The notes under the pieces: model-generated
Database searches by the model: none
What the model was told of the DNA's origin: nothing
The model's input: the letters and a program-made list of their open reading frames with translations, nothing else
Shown here: positions 36,241-44,673 of the stretch, piece after piece
Layout of the letters: each line of letters starts with the position of its first letter
Numbering within the stretch: the first letter of the stretch is position 1
Made by a program: the position numbers and the translations under genes
Assembly: GCA_934462775.1 (NCBI GenBank)
Contig: CAKSIR010000001.1
Span: 1 to 64,000, forward strand
DNA from: an uncultured Ruminiclostridium sp.
GTDB lineage: Bacteria; Bacillota; Clostridia; Oscillospirales; Ruminococcaceae
Direction of reading: 5' to 3'
DNA length: 64,000 bases

Positions 36241-36270
36241 TTGACAAACCGATAAAAACAGGTGTAAAAT
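36241..36270 (+). promoter_or_regulatory. Promoter of deoC-deoB
   Basis: TTGACA (36241-36246), 18-nt spacer, TAAAAT (36265-36270), only 22 nt before the deoC ATG. It is divergent from the polyamine promoter, about 40 bp away. Confidence 0.65.
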
Positions 36271-36292
36271 CATATTGAAAGGACTTGATAAT

Positions 36293-36949
36293 ATGGAAAA
36301 CAAAGAAATTTTCGGATACATTGACCACACCTTATTAAAGTCAACCGCCACATGGACGGAAATAAAATCGCTCTGTGACGAGGCTATAAAATACCGCACC
36401 GCATCTGTATGTATTCCTCCCTCGTATGTTCGGAGGGTTCATGAGGCATACGGCGGCAGCCTGAAAATCTGCACCGTTATCGGCTTTCCTCTCGGTTACA
36501 GCACAGGCGCTGTAAAAGCGTTCGAAGCAAAGGACGCAATCAAATCGGGCGCTGACGAAATTGACATGGTAATCAATATATGCGATGTGAAAAACGGCGA
36601 TTTTGACAAAATTGAAAGAGAAATTGAAACAGTCAGGGACGCCTGCGGAAGTCACGTTCTGAAAGTAATAATCGAAACCTGTTATCTTACCGTTGATGAG
36701 AAAATAAAGCTCTGCGAAATCGTGACAAACGCAGGGGCTGACTTCATCAAAACCTCCACCGGCTTCGGCACGGGCGGAGCAAAAATCGAGGACATTAACC
36801 TTTTTAAAAAGCACATTGGCAAAAATGTCAGAATGAAGGCGGCAGGCGGCGTTAAAACCAAAGCCGACCTGGAAATGTTCATAAATGCGGGCTGCGAGCG
36901 AATCGGTACAAGCTCAGCAGTAAAAATTCTTACGGAAAAGGAGAACTGA
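36293..36949 (+). CDS. deoC: Deoxyribose-phosphate aldolase
   Basis: DeoC splits 2-deoxyribose 5-phosphate into glyceraldehyde 3-phosphate and acetaldehyde. The 218 residues include YIDHTLLKSTATW (about 8-20), the catalytic Asp and Lys region DEIDMVINI (about 88-96), the Schiff-base lysine in DFIKTSTGFGTGGA (about 145-158), and the second lysine in VRMKAAGGVKT (about 177-187). ATG 36293 follows GAAAGGA; a TTG at 36275 would start upstream of that RBS and is rejected. deoB begins 1 nt after the stop. Confidence 0.95.
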   Translation: MENKEIFGYIDHTLLKSTATWTEIKSLCDEAIKYRTASVCIPPSYVRRVHEAYGGSLKICTVIGFPLGYSTGAVKAFEAKDAIKSGADEIDMVINICDVKNGDFDKIEREIETVRDACGSHVLKVIIETCYLTVDEKIKLCEIVTNAGADFIKTSTGFGTGGAKIEDINLFKKHIGKNVRMKAAGGVKTKADLEMFINAGCERIGTSSAVKILTEKEN

Positions 36950-36950
36950 A

Positions 36951-38117
36951 ATGGGCGTTAAACGTATTTTTCTTATAGTTCTGGACAGCGTTGGAATAGG
37001 CGAATTGCCTGACGCCGACCTTTACGGCGACGTTGGCAGCAACACCGTCAAGGCTTGCTTTTCCACCGGCGGGCTGAAGGTTCCATTCATGAAAAAGCTG
37101 GGACTTTTCAATATTGACGGAAACAGCTACGGAGGAATCTGCGAAAGCCCCATAGGGTCCTACGGAAGATTTGCCGAAAGCTCAAAGGGCAAGGATACCA
37201 CCACAGGTCACTGGGAAATTGCCGGCATAATCTCCGAAAAGCCAATGCCTACCTATCCAAACGGATTTCCCGCAGAGGTGATTGACGAGTTTGAAAGGCA
37301 AACGGGCAGAAAGGTCCTCTGCAACAAGCCGTATTCCGGCACAGAGGTTATAAGGGATTACGGTGCGGAGCATATAAAAACAGGCGCGCTTATCGTTTAT
37401 ACCTCAGCAGACAGCGTGTTCCAGATTGCGGCTCACGAGGACGTTGTTCCTGTTGAACAGCTTTACAGATACTGCGAAATTGCAAGAGAGATTCTCAAGG
37501 GTAAGCACGGCGTAGGACGAGTTATTGCCCGTCCGTTCACAGGCGAGTATCCTTTTTCGCGCACTCCCCGCCGTCACGATTATTCGCTTGTTCCGCCAAA
37601 GGAAACCATGCTTGACGCTATCATGGCGAAAGGGCTTGCAACGAGAGGCGTGGGAAAAATCTACGACATTTTTGCAGGCAAGAGCGTTTCAGCCACCGTC
37701 CGCACCGTGAACAACGACGACGGCATGGAGAAAACCTTTGAAATTGCCGGCGAGGACTGGAACGGTCTCTGCTTTGTAAATCTGGTCGATTTCGACATGA
37801 CATACGGTCACAGAAACGATGTTGACGGCTACACAAACGCCCTCAACAAGGTTGACGGACAGCTTGAAAAGCTTTGCGGAATGATTGGCGAAAACGATGT
37901 TGTAATGATTACCGCCGACCACGGCTGCGACCCGATTACGCCAAGCACCGACCATTCAAGAGAATACACTCCCCTGCTGATTTACGGCAAGAACATAAAG
38001 AGCGGCGTAAATTTAGGCACCCGAAAAACCTTTGCAGACATAGGAAAAACTGTCTGCGACCTGCTGGACGTCCCCAACGGAATCAGCGGCACATCTTTTA
38101 AAGAGGAAATTCTGTAA
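36951..38117 (+). CDS. deoB: Phosphopentomutase
   Basis: DeoB interconverts (deoxy)ribose 1- and 5-phosphates, feeding deoC during nucleoside breakdown. The 388-residue alkaline-phosphatase-like enzyme shows metal-site motifs VLDSVGIGELPDA (about 9-21), the phosphothreonine region GKDTTTGHWE (about 82-91), RHDYSLVPPK (about 205-214), and TADHGCDP with DHSREYTPLL (about 322-340). RBS AAAGGAGAA lies inside the end of deoC. The two enzymes complete the purine and pyrimidine deoxynucleoside catabolic core; no phosphorylase is adjacent. Confidence 0.96.
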   Translation: MGVKRIFLIVLDSVGIGELPDADLYGDVGSNTVKACFSTGGLKVPFMKKLGLFNIDGNSYGGICESPIGSYGRFAESSKGKDTTTGHWEIAGIISEKPMPTYPNGFPAEVIDEFERQTGRKVLCNKPYSGTEVIRDYGAEHIKTGALIVYTSADSVFQIAAHEDVVPVEQLYRYCEIAREILKGKHGVGRVIARPFTGEYPFSRTPRRHDYSLVPPKETMLDAIMAKGLATRGVGKIYDIFAGKSVSATVRTVNNDDGMEKTFEIAGEDWNGLCFVNLVDFDMTYGHRNDVDGYTNALNKVDGQLEKLCGMIGENDVVMITADHGCDPITPSTDHSREYTPLLIYGKNIKSGVNLGTRKTFADIGKTVCDLLDVPNGISGTSFKEEIL

Positions 38118-38123
38118 CTTTGC

Positions 38124-38152
38124 TTGACATTGCGGAGATTTCATAGTATAAT
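38124..38152 (+). promoter_or_regulatory. Consensus promoter of Rrf2 gene
   Basis: TTGACA (38124-38129), 17-nt spacer, TATAAT (38147-38152): perfect consensus, 52 nt before the ATG, leaving room for autoregulation. Confidence 0.85.
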
Positions 38153-38204
38153 TGAGTAAAACATATATTTTTAGTATGATTTAATTTACTCAAGGAGTGA
38201 TTAT

Positions 38205-38642
38205 ATGAAAATATCCACAAAAGGAAGATACGCATTGCGCCTTATGGTTGATTTGGCAATGAATGACAACGGAGAATATATTCCCCTTAAATCCATATCG
38301 GCAAGACAGGAAATATCCGATAAATACCTTGAACAGATAATAAACGCCTTAGGAAAAGCAGGTTATGTAAAAAGTCTGCGAGGTGCTCAGGGAGGGTATA
38401 AGCTGGCACATTCACCGTCGTTTTACACGGTGGGAATGATACTGCGGCTTACCGAGGGCAGCCTTGCTCCCGTCACCTGCCTTGAGGACAACGTAAACCA
38501 CTGCGAGCGCGCAGCCGAGTGTTCAACCCTGTTCGTATGGGAAAGGCTCTACAAGGCTATCAGCGATGTGGTTGACAGCATTACAATTGCAGATATACTT
38601 GATAACTACAAAAAAAGCATCGGCAGCGATTACTCAATCTGA
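38205..38642 (+). CDS. Rrf2-family transcriptional regulator
   Basis: The 145-residue protein is a winged-helix Rrf2 regulator (STKGRYALRLMVDLA, residues 4-18; recognition region EISDKYLEQIINALGKAGYVKSLRG, split over about 39-62). Three cysteines near 91-106 occur as C-x7-C-x5-C, similar to but wider than the C-x5-C-x5-C of IscR, so it probably binds an iron-sulfur cluster. No suf or isc genes are adjacent, and its targets are unknown; the downstream dehydrogenase and flavodiiron genes have separate promoters. RBS AAGGAGTG precedes the ATG. Confidence 0.9.
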   Translation: MKISTKGRYALRLMVDLAMNDNGEYIPLKSISARQEISDKYLEQIINALGKAGYVKSLRGAQGGYKLAHSPSFYTVGMILRLTEGSLAPVTCLEDNVNHCERAAECSTLFVWERLYKAISDVVDSITIADILDNYKKSIGSDYSI

Positions 38643-38668
38643 GTGGGGATTTTCCCCACTTTTGTTTT
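38642..38668 (+). terminator. Terminator of Rrf2 gene
   Basis: AGTGGGG/CCCCACT, 7-bp stem directly at the stop codon, followed by TTTGTTTT. Confidence 0.85.
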
Positions 38669-38693
38669 ATATGGTAAAAATCGCCGCAAAAGC

Positions 38694-38722
38694 TTGAATA
38701 AAAAACGTTTTTGTTATATAAT
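38694..38722 (+). promoter_or_regulatory. Promoter of short-chain dehydrogenase gene
   Basis: TTGAAT (38694-38699), 17-nt spacer, TATAAT (38717-38722). Confidence 0.65.
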
Positions 38723-38770
38723 AGCCTTAGTTGTTAATTGTAAAATCTGCTTGGAAAGGACGAATATAAA

Positions 38771-39616
38771 ATGATCGCACTTATTACGGGAGCCAGCTCC
38801 GGAATCGGCAGAGCAATGGCGAAAAACCTTGCCTCAAAAGGCTTCAACCTTATTCTTGTCGCACGAAGACAGGAGCGTCTTGAGGAACTTAAGGCTGAAC
38901 TGAAATCCAAATACGACATCAAAATCAAGATTATCTGCAAGGATCTGAGCGTTCCTCAGAACTGCATCGATCTCCATGACGAGGTGCAGAAAGTCGGTAT
39001 TGACATTCTTATCAACAACGCAGGCTTCGGTCTTTTCGGACGTTTTGACCAGACCGACCTTGACACCGAGCTTAAGATGATCGACATCAACATAAAGGCT
39101 GTCCACATTCTGACAAAGCTCTTCCTTAAAGACTTCAGAGAGAGAAATTACGGCTTTATCCTCAACGTTGCGTCGGTTGCAGGCTTCATGGCAGGTCCTA
39201 TGCTTTCAACCTACTATGCAACCAAAAACTACGTTCTCCAGCTTACAAAGGCTATTTACGAGGAGCTGCGCTCGGATAACTGCAACGTTTATATCGGCGC
39301 ATTATGCCCCGGACCTGTAAAGACCGAGTTCAACGAGGTAGCGGGCGCTGAGTTTGCAGTAGGCGGAATTACGGATACAGAGGCTGCCGAGTATGCGATA
39401 AACAAGATGTTTGACGGCGAGCTGATTATTATTCCGACAGCCAAGATTAAGGCTACTGCCATTGCGTCAAGGTTTGCTCCGACAAAGCTTATGCTCAGGG
39501 CAACAATGGCTGTTCAGAAAGCGCGCTCTGAAATGGGCAAATCCGAAAAGCAGGACGAAAACACAGACGAACCCGAAACAGCTGCGTCGGAAGAAGCTGA
39601 AGAAAACAACGAATAA
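38771..39616 (+). CDS. Short-chain dehydrogenase/reductase
   Basis: A 281-residue classical SDR of unknown substrate. It has the cofactor motif TGASSGIGRA (residues 6-15), an Arg-rich RRQERLEEL stretch after the second strand that suggests NADP(H), NNAG (about 81-84), and the catalytic Ser with YYATK (about 157-161). The C-terminal 30 residues are a Glu/Asp/Lys-rich tail absent from most SDRs. RBS GGAAAGGA precedes the ATG. It is monocistronic, with a promoter and a strong terminator; it resembles DltE/YqjQ-type reductases but no specific role is supported. Confidence 0.85.
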   Translation: MIALITGASSGIGRAMAKNLASKGFNLILVARRQERLEELKAELKSKYDIKIKIICKDLSVPQNCIDLHDEVQKVGIDILINNAGFGLFGRFDQTDLDTELKMIDINIKAVHILTKLFLKDFRERNYGFILNVASVAGFMAGPMLSTYYATKNYVLQLTKAIYEELRSDNCNVYIGALCPGPVKTEFNEVAGAEFAVGGITDTEAAEYAINKMFDGELIIIPTAKIKATAIASRFAPTKLMLRATMAVQKARSEMGKSEKQDENTDEPETAASEEAEENNE

Positions 39617-39624
39617 GCAGAACG

Positions 39625-39652
39625 GCACCTGTTACGGCAGGTGCTCGTTTTT
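39625..39652 (+). terminator. Terminator of SDR gene
   Basis: GCACCTG/CAGGTGC (39625-39644), TTACGG loop, then TCGTTTTTTG. Confidence 0.88.
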
Positions 39653-39697
39653 TGCTATAAAAGAAACTGATTAACATATTTTTTCTCGGAATAAATG

Positions 39698-39725
39698 TTG
39701 AATTATTTAAATAACGTGGTATAAT
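39698..39725 (+). promoter_or_regulatory. Promoter of flavodiiron gene
   Basis: TTGAAT (39698-39703), 16-nt spacer, TATAAT (39720-39725), 29 nt before the ATG. Confidence 0.65.
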
Positions 39726-39754
39726 TATTGTATAATTAAAACGGAGGAACAAAA

Positions 39755-40918
39755 ATGAAAGACATATTTATTTCAGATTCGGTAAAATACATCGGCGCCG
39801 ATGATACAACGCTTGATTTATTCGAAAGCCAGTATAAAATACCAAACGGCGTTTCCTACAATTCCTACGTCATTATGGACGAAAAAATCGCCGTAATGGA
39901 CACTATCGACAAGAGAAAAACCGATGAGTGGTTTGCAAATTTAGACAAGGCCCTCGATGGCAGAACGCCTGACTATCTGGTAATTTCCCACCTTGAACCC
40001 GACCACGCTGCAAACATTCAGAATTTCGCAGAAAAATATCCTGCTGCAAAGCTGGTTATTTCCGCAAAGGGACTTTCCATGCTGCCGCAGTTCTTTGAAA
40101 TCGACAACCTTTCCGAACGCAGTATTGCCGTTAAAGAGGGCGACACCCTTGACCTTGGAAATCACAAGCTCACATTCGTTCTCGCTCCCATGGTTCATTG
40201 GCCTGAGGTTATGGTGGAATATGAGAGCACCGAAAAGATTCTGTTCTCCGCAGACGGATTCGGCAAGTTTGGTGCATTAAGCGCTGACGAGGACTGGACA
40301 GACGAAGCAAGGCGCTATTTTATAAACATTGTAGGCAAATACGGCGCTCAGGTGCAGGCGCTGCTCAAAAAGGCTGCCGCGCTTGACATTCGGACTATCT
40401 GCCCGCTTCACGGTCCGATTTTAAAGGACAACTTAGGCTTCTACATCGGCAAATACGCAACATGGAGCAGCTACACGCCCGAGGAAGACGGCGTTCTTGT
40501 TGCTTGCGCTTCAATTCACGGAAACACAAAGAACGCAGCCCTTAAAATGGTCGAAATTCTTAAGGAAAAGGGCGCAAACGCAGAGTTTATCGACATTACA
40601 AGAGCCGATACGGCAAAAGCAGTTTCGGAGGCATTCAAGTACAGCAAGCTTATCCTTGCAGCGTCATCTTACGATGGCGGAATGTTCATGCCGATGAATG
40701 ACTACCTGAGCAGACTTGCCCACAAGAATTTCCAGAACCGCAAGGTGGGAATTATTGAAAACGGAAGCTGGGCGCCGATTTCAGGCAAGGCACTGAAGGC
40801 TGTTCTTGAGGGAATGAAGAACGTCACCATTTGCGAAAACACCGTTTCAATCAAGTCTGTTGCCAAAGCGGAAAATATTGAGCAGATGAAGCGCCTTGCG
40901 GACGAAATTCTCGGTTAA
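39755..40918 (+). CDS. fprA: Flavodiiron protein (oxygen/NO reductase)
   Basis: Flavodiiron proteins reduce O2 to water or NO to N2O in the cytoplasm with electrons from rubredoxin or a related carrier. The 387 residues have the metallo-beta-lactamase-like diiron domain with HLEPDHAAN (about 79-87), VHWPE, SADGFG, and PLHGP, so all iron ligands are present, and a C-terminal flavodoxin domain from about residue 248 with ASIHGNTKNAA as FMN loop. There is no fused rubredoxin, so a separate carrier is needed; none is adjacent. RBS CGGAGGA precedes the ATG. Confidence 0.95.
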   Translation: MKDIFISDSVKYIGADDTTLDLFESQYKIPNGVSYNSYVIMDEKIAVMDTIDKRKTDEWFANLDKALDGRTPDYLVISHLEPDHAANIQNFAEKYPAAKLVISAKGLSMLPQFFEIDNLSERSIAVKEGDTLDLGNHKLTFVLAPMVHWPEVMVEYESTEKILFSADGFGKFGALSADEDWTDEARRYFINIVGKYGAQVQALLKKAAALDIRTICPLHGPILKDNLGFYIGKYATWSSYTPEEDGVLVACASIHGNTKNAALKMVEILKEKGANAEFIDITRADTAKAVSEAFKYSKLILAASSYDGGMFMPMNDYLSRLAHKNFQNRKVGIIENGSWAPISGKALKAVLEGMKNVTICENTVSIKSVAKAENIEQMKRLADEILG

Positions 40919-40936
40919 GCTCATTTAAGAATTATT

Positions 40937-40969
40937 AGCTGTGCAGCTTTTGCACAGCTTTTATTTTTG
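40937..40969 (+). terminator. Terminator of fprA
   Basis: AGCTGTGCA/TGCACAGCT, 9-bp stem, GCTTT loop, then TTTATTTTTG. Confidence 0.9.
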
Positions 40970-41008
40970 CGCAAAGAAAATATGCACCGCCGAAGCAGTG
41001 CATATTTT
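40970..41008 (-). terminator. Terminator of the sugar ABC operon
   Basis: AAAATATGCAC/GTGCATATTTT, 11-bp stem (40977-41008); on the minus strand it is followed by CTTTGCGC after a T-rich arm. Confidence 0.75.
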
Positions 41009-41057
41009 CCAAAAGATATAAGTATAAGAAAGAAGAATGAAATTGGTAAAAGCGAAA

Positions 41058-41939
41058 TTATTCCTTTACAGAGCCTGAAACAAGATTTGAATAAATAAAC
41101 TTCTGGAGGCTCAGGAAGATTATCAGCGACGGAATAATGCAGATAATGATACCCGCGAAAATTACTTCCCATCTTGCGCCGTATGGACCGATAAATCTGT
41201 AAAGTGTTGTGGAAACAACGCCAAGCTCCTTATCAGGCATATAAAGGTTTGCTGTGTAGAAGTCGTTGTAAATGCTTACAAACTTGATTACAAGAACCGT
41301 TGCTATTGCAGGTCTAAGCATTGGGAGAATGATACTCCAGTAAACCCTGAAATAGTTTGCGCCGTCAAGAATTGCGCTTTCGTCAAGAGATACCGATATG
41401 TTGTCGAGGAACTGCATGAAGATGTAGATTGAGATAATATCAGTACCGATGTAAAGAATACACGGCGCCCAGATTGTGTTGTAAAGTCCCATTGCGTTGA
41501 TAACCTGGAAAACTGTTACCTGCATTGAAATGTTCGGCAGCAGCGCAGCTACTAAGAACACCGACTTTACAGCCTTAGTGAACATACTCTTGAAGCGCTG
41601 TAGTACAAAGGCAGTCATTGTGCCTGTGATAATTGTACCTGCGCAGGAAATTACAAGAATAATCGCAGTATTTCTTAAACCGAGAAGAACGTTTCCGCCG
41701 ATAAATGCGGTTGAGAAATTTTCAAGCTGAGGAACAGCAGGAAGTGCGAATACGTTGGTTGTAATGTATTCATCATGAGTTTTGAACGCGCCGATAAGAA
41801 CGACAAGAAGCGGAATTATTACAAGCAGACAGCCTGCAACAAGCACTCCGTACTGACCAACGCGTCCCAGAATTTTTACAAACTTAGGAGTTTCCTTGAA
41901 CTTGTAATTATGCATATTGAATTCTTTTGCGTTTGTCAT
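41058..41939 (-). CDS. Carbohydrate ABC transporter permease (MalG type)
   Basis: The 293-residue membrane protein has six predicted spans and the EAA loop ESAILDGANYFRVYWSIILPMLRP (split: SAILDGAN, about 193, and ILPMLRP, about 209), where the ATPase docks. It belongs to the CUT1 class for oligosaccharides or glycerol-phosphate-like solutes. Its ATG follows the upstream permease stop with no gap. It ends the operon; no ATP-binding protein is encoded, so a shared ATPase such as MsmK must serve. Confidence 0.9.
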   Translation of the reverse strand: MTNAKEFNMHNYKFKETPKFVKILGRVGQYGVLVAGCLLVIIPLLVVLIGAFKTHDEYITTNVFALPAVPQLENFSTAFIGGNVLLGLRNTAIILVISCAGTIITGTMTAFVLQRFKSMFTKAVKSVFLVAALLPNISMQVTVFQVINAMGLYNTIWAPCILYIGTDIISIYIFMQFLDNISVSLDESAILDGANYFRVYWSIILPMLRPAIATVLVIKFVSIYNDFYTANLYMPDKELGVVSTTLYRFIGPYGARWEVIFAGIIICIIPSLIIFLSLQKFIYSNLVSGSVKE

Positions 41940-42875
41940 TTACTTGTCCTCCCTGAAGAATATTTTTTGAACAATCGTGACAAGGAGAATTATTGCCAGC
42001 AGCACCACCGCCATTGCCGATGCAAGTCCAACGTGTTGGTAGGAGAATGCGGTGTCTATTGTCTTGATTACGAATGTGCTTGTTCCGAACTTACCGCCTG
42101 TGATAATGTACGGAATTTCAAATACGGAAACCGCGCCCTTGATTGCAAGAATAAGCTGCAATGCAACAATCGGTCTGATTCCCGGGAAAATAATGTACCA
42201 AAATCTCTGCCACGCATTTGCACCGTCAAGGTCTGCCGCCTCGTAAATGTCAGGGGAAATCGACTGAATAGCGCCGATATACATAATAATATCAAAGCCT
42301 ATGTAACGCCAGATTGACGCGAAAACAAGGCACCAGTTTACAATATCCGGGTTGGAAAGCCACTTTACAGGATCTCCGCCAAAAAGCTGGATTATGCTGT
42401 TGAGCGTGCCTTCCGTGTTTGTAATGCCGTCGCCCTTCTGGAAGAAACGTCTGAAAATAAGTGAAACCGCAACACCGTTCATCATGTATGGGAAGAAGAT
42501 TATGCCCTTAAAAACATTGGCAAACTTGATTTTTGAGCAAAGGATTGTTGCAACAAGAAGCGCAAGACCCTGCTGCACAAAAGAACCCGCCATGTAATAC
42601 AAGCTGTTTACAAAGGTTGACCAATAGGCCGAATCTGTAAAGATTGTCTTATAGTTGTCAAGACCTACCCATTTTACGGTAGCGCCAAGCTGGTCGCGGT
42701 CCTGAAAACTGAATACGCCCATGTTTACTGCAGGAATGATTGTGAACAGAACAAGCAGAACAAGCGGAATCAGCAGGAACAGAAACGTTGTGAGATATTT
42801 CTGACCTGTGTAGCCCTGAAGCCACTGCATAAATGTTCGCTTCTTTATAGGTGTTGGAGTAACTGTGTTTGTCAT
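41940..42875 (-). CDS. Carbohydrate ABC transporter permease (MalF type)
   Basis: The partner permease, 311 residues with six or more spans; the EAA loop is YEAADLDGANAWQRFWYIIF (about 208-227). ATG 42875 (MTNTVTPTPIKKR) is chosen by GGAAAGG upstream; an in-frame extension to 42932 runs into the hairpins after the binding-protein gene and is rejected. Together with the second permease it forms the heterodimeric channel. Confidence 0.9.
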   Translation of the reverse strand: MTNTVTPTPIKKRTFMQWLQGYTGQKYLTTFLFLLIPLVLLVLFTIIPAVNMGVFSFQDRDQLGATVKWVGLDNYKTIFTDSAYWSTFVNSLYYMAGSFVQQGLALLVATILCSKIKFANVFKGIIFFPYMMNGVAVSLIFRRFFQKGDGITNTEGTLNSIIQLFGGDPVKWLSNPDIVNWCLVFASIWRYIGFDIIMYIGAIQSISPDIYEAADLDGANAWQRFWYIIFPGIRPIVALQLILAIKGAVSVFEIPYIITGGKFGTSTFVIKTIDTAFSYQHVGLASAMAVVLLAIILLVTIVQKIFFREDK

Positions 42876-42916
42876 TTTATGACCTTTCCTTCCTTTGGGA
42901 TTGTATTGCCGAAGGC

Positions 42917-42982
42917 TTTTTGAAGAACACATACGCTGTATTCTTCAAAAAACCTGTGTCAGTCGGTTGAATGACTGACACA
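42917..42982 (-). other. Tandem hairpins between binding protein and permeases
   Basis: Two perfect stems occur in a row: TGTGTCAGTC/GACTGACACA (42955-42982, 10 bp) followed on the minus strand by GGTTTTTTG, then TTTTTGAAGAA/TTCTTCAAAAA (42917-42951, 11 bp). They look like a partial terminator or mRNA-stabilising element that keeps binding-protein levels above permease levels. Confidence 0.8.
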
Positions 42983-43005
42983 AGGCTTTCGTATAGAGGG
43001 GAGAA

Positions 43006-44439
43006 TTAGCCGTTTGCTGCTTCGTAAGCGATAAACAGTTCGTTAGCGTCACGAGTTGTGTTCCACTTTTCGTTAGCTGCGTTTACGATTTCGTCAAATG
43101 CTGTCATGTCCTTGCCTGCGAATGCAGCTTCTGCAATCTGGATCTTGAAGTTAGCTGCGTCGCCCTGCCATGTACCAACCTGAGAATCGTTGTTGATAGC
43201 GTCCCAAACACCGATAAGCTCATCCGGATATGGTTCAGCAACGAACAATGTGCAGTCGGAGAATGCTTCGAGGTAATCAGGCATTAAGCTGCCCTTTAAC
43301 GCGCTGATGGAGCCTTCCTTCTGAGCGAAGCCTGAATCCTCAACGAACCATGTGATGTACTTCTTGCCAAGCTCCTTGATTTCAGCGGAACGGTTTACGT
43401 TTACGCCCATGCAGTAGTCAGCGGATGACTGCGCATACTGCTTGCCGTCTGTTGAGAACGGAGCAGGCATATATCCGATGTCGTCGCCGTTTTCGCCTGC
43501 TTCAGCAAACTGAGAAACAGCCCATGAACCCATTACCATTGTTGCAATCTTACCGTTGTTGATAGCCGGCTTGCAGCCTTCCCAGTCGGTTGTCATCGGA
43601 TCTTCTTCGATGAGTGTAGGATCTCTGAAGATGTCGAACATAAGCTTGTAAACTTCATAATAAGCGTCGCCCGGTGTGAAGAGGTTCTTCTTTTCTGTCA
43701 GAATCTTGTTCTCATAAGCAGGATCGCCTGACGCAGAAATTACAAGAGAAGCCCACTGAACAAGCGTCCAACTTGAATCGGCAAAATTTGTGTAGTAAGG
43801 AATAGCGTCTGTGTTATCTCTGATGAGCTTTAGGTCGGCGATGAATTCCTCAGGCGTCTTAGGAAGCTCTGTGATGCCTGCTTCTGCCCAAACCTTCTTG
43901 TTGTAGCAGATACCGCCTGCAATTGTGCCTAAGTGAGCAATACCATAAACGGTGTTGTCGTACATTTTCTGGTTAGCCCAGTTGTACTTAGCGTCCATTT
44001 CAGCATATGTTCCGAGAGGTTCAAAGTATTTGCCGAGGTCCATCAGCTTTACTGTATCCGGAATCATGAGAACGTCGCCGTATTCGGTTGTGCTCATCAT
44101 TGTCGATACATCTGTTGCGTAATCTGTGTAGCCCTGATACTTAACGATACAGTTGTTAGCTTCCTCGAACGCCTTTGTCATTTCTTCAAGGGAGCCGTCG
44201 CCGCCGTCGGCAAGTCTGTCTGTACGGTGTGTAAGAACGGTAAGCGTCAGCTTTTCTGCGCTGTCTGTGTTTGTGTCGGCAGCGGTTGTATCTGCTGATG
44301 TGTCGGCTGCGTCATTGCCGCCTGCTGTTGTTCCTGCTGTGGTTCCCGCTGTTGTTGTTTCAGCTGTTCCGCCGCAGCCTGCCATGGATACTACCATAAC
44401 AGACGCAAGAACACCGGCAAGAATCTTCTTAAGCTTCAT
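43006..44439 (-). CDS. Sugar ABC transporter substrate-binding lipoprotein
   Basis: The 477-residue lipoprotein has a signal ending in VVSMAGCGG (Cys near 22), a Thr/Ala/Asp-rich spacer (about 25-62), and a type-I sugar-binding fold (family 1 extracellular solute-binding proteins). GDVLMIPDTVKL, AHLGTIAGGICYNKKVW, and IATMVMGSWAVSQF are typical of the cluster. It is the first gene of the operon, followed by tandem hairpins and two permeases. The sugar is unknown. RBS GGAGGA is upstream of ATG 44439. Confidence 0.92.
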   Translation of the reverse strand: MKLKKILAGVLASVMVVSMAGCGGTAETTTAGTTAGTTAGGNDAADTSADTTAADTNTDSAEKLTLTVLTHRTDRLADGGDGSLEEMTKAFEEANNCIVKYQGYTDYATDVSTMMSTTEYGDVLMIPDTVKLMDLGKYFEPLGTYAEMDAKYNWANQKMYDNTVYGIAHLGTIAGGICYNKKVWAEAGITELPKTPEEFIADLKLIRDNTDAIPYYTNFADSSWTLVQWASLVISASGDPAYENKILTEKKNLFTPGDAYYEVYKLMFDIFRDPTLIEEDPMTTDWEGCKPAINNGKIATMVMGSWAVSQFAEAGENGDDIGYMPAPFSTDGKQYAQSSADYCMGVNVNRSAEIKELGKKYITWFVEDSGFAQKEGSISALKGSLMPDYLEAFSDCTLFVAEPYPDELIGVWDAINNDSQVGTWQGDAANFKIQIAEAAFAGKDMTAFDEIVNAANEKWNTTRDANELFIAYEAANG

Positions 44440-44511
44440 AATGTGTCCTCCAATAACATATTGTTTGATGTTAGGTTAAATTTACTTAAATATTAACCTC
44501 TTGCATTGCTC

Positions 44512-44540
44512 ATTATAACCTTATTTTATCACATTGTCAA
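44512..44540 (-). promoter_or_regulatory. Consensus promoter of the sugar ABC operon
   Basis: Minus strand TTGACA (44540-44535), 17-nt spacer, TATAAT (44517-44512). A 5'-leader hairpin AGGTTAA/TTAACCT (44473-44498) follows. Confidence 0.85.
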
Positions 44541-44605
44541 CACATCCAATAGTAATTTCGTTTAATTCTAACACATTTTTCTAATTGTGTTGTGACATAT
44601 TAACA

Positions 44606-44619
44606 AGTAAACGTTTTCA
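44606..44619. promoter_or_regulatory. Possible cre (CcpA) site
   Basis: AGTAAACGTTTTCA matches the cre consensus TGWAARCGYTWNCW at 13 of 14 positions. It lies about 66 bp upstream of the -35 of the sugar ABC operon, a position more usual for activation or looping than for direct blockade. Confidence 0.5.
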
Positions 44620-44654
44620 TTATGTAACGTAATTACATTGCCTAAAAACTTAAC

Positions 44655-44673
44655 TTTAGGTTATTTACCTAAA
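44655..44673. promoter_or_regulatory. Palindromic operator candidate
   Basis: TTTAGGTTATTTACCTAAA is a perfect 7-bp palindrome with a 5-nt centre. TTTAGGTTATT recurs at 44786-44796 and TTAGGTTAA at 44471-44479, so a regulator of the sugar operon may bind several sites. The remainder of 44440-44867 is AT-rich with no reading frame. Confidence 0.45.

Noticed and set aside
28254-40918. Rex operator sites near rex, deoC or fprA
   Set aside because: No TTGTTAA-N4-TTAACAA or TTGTGAA-type palindrome with acceptable match was found.
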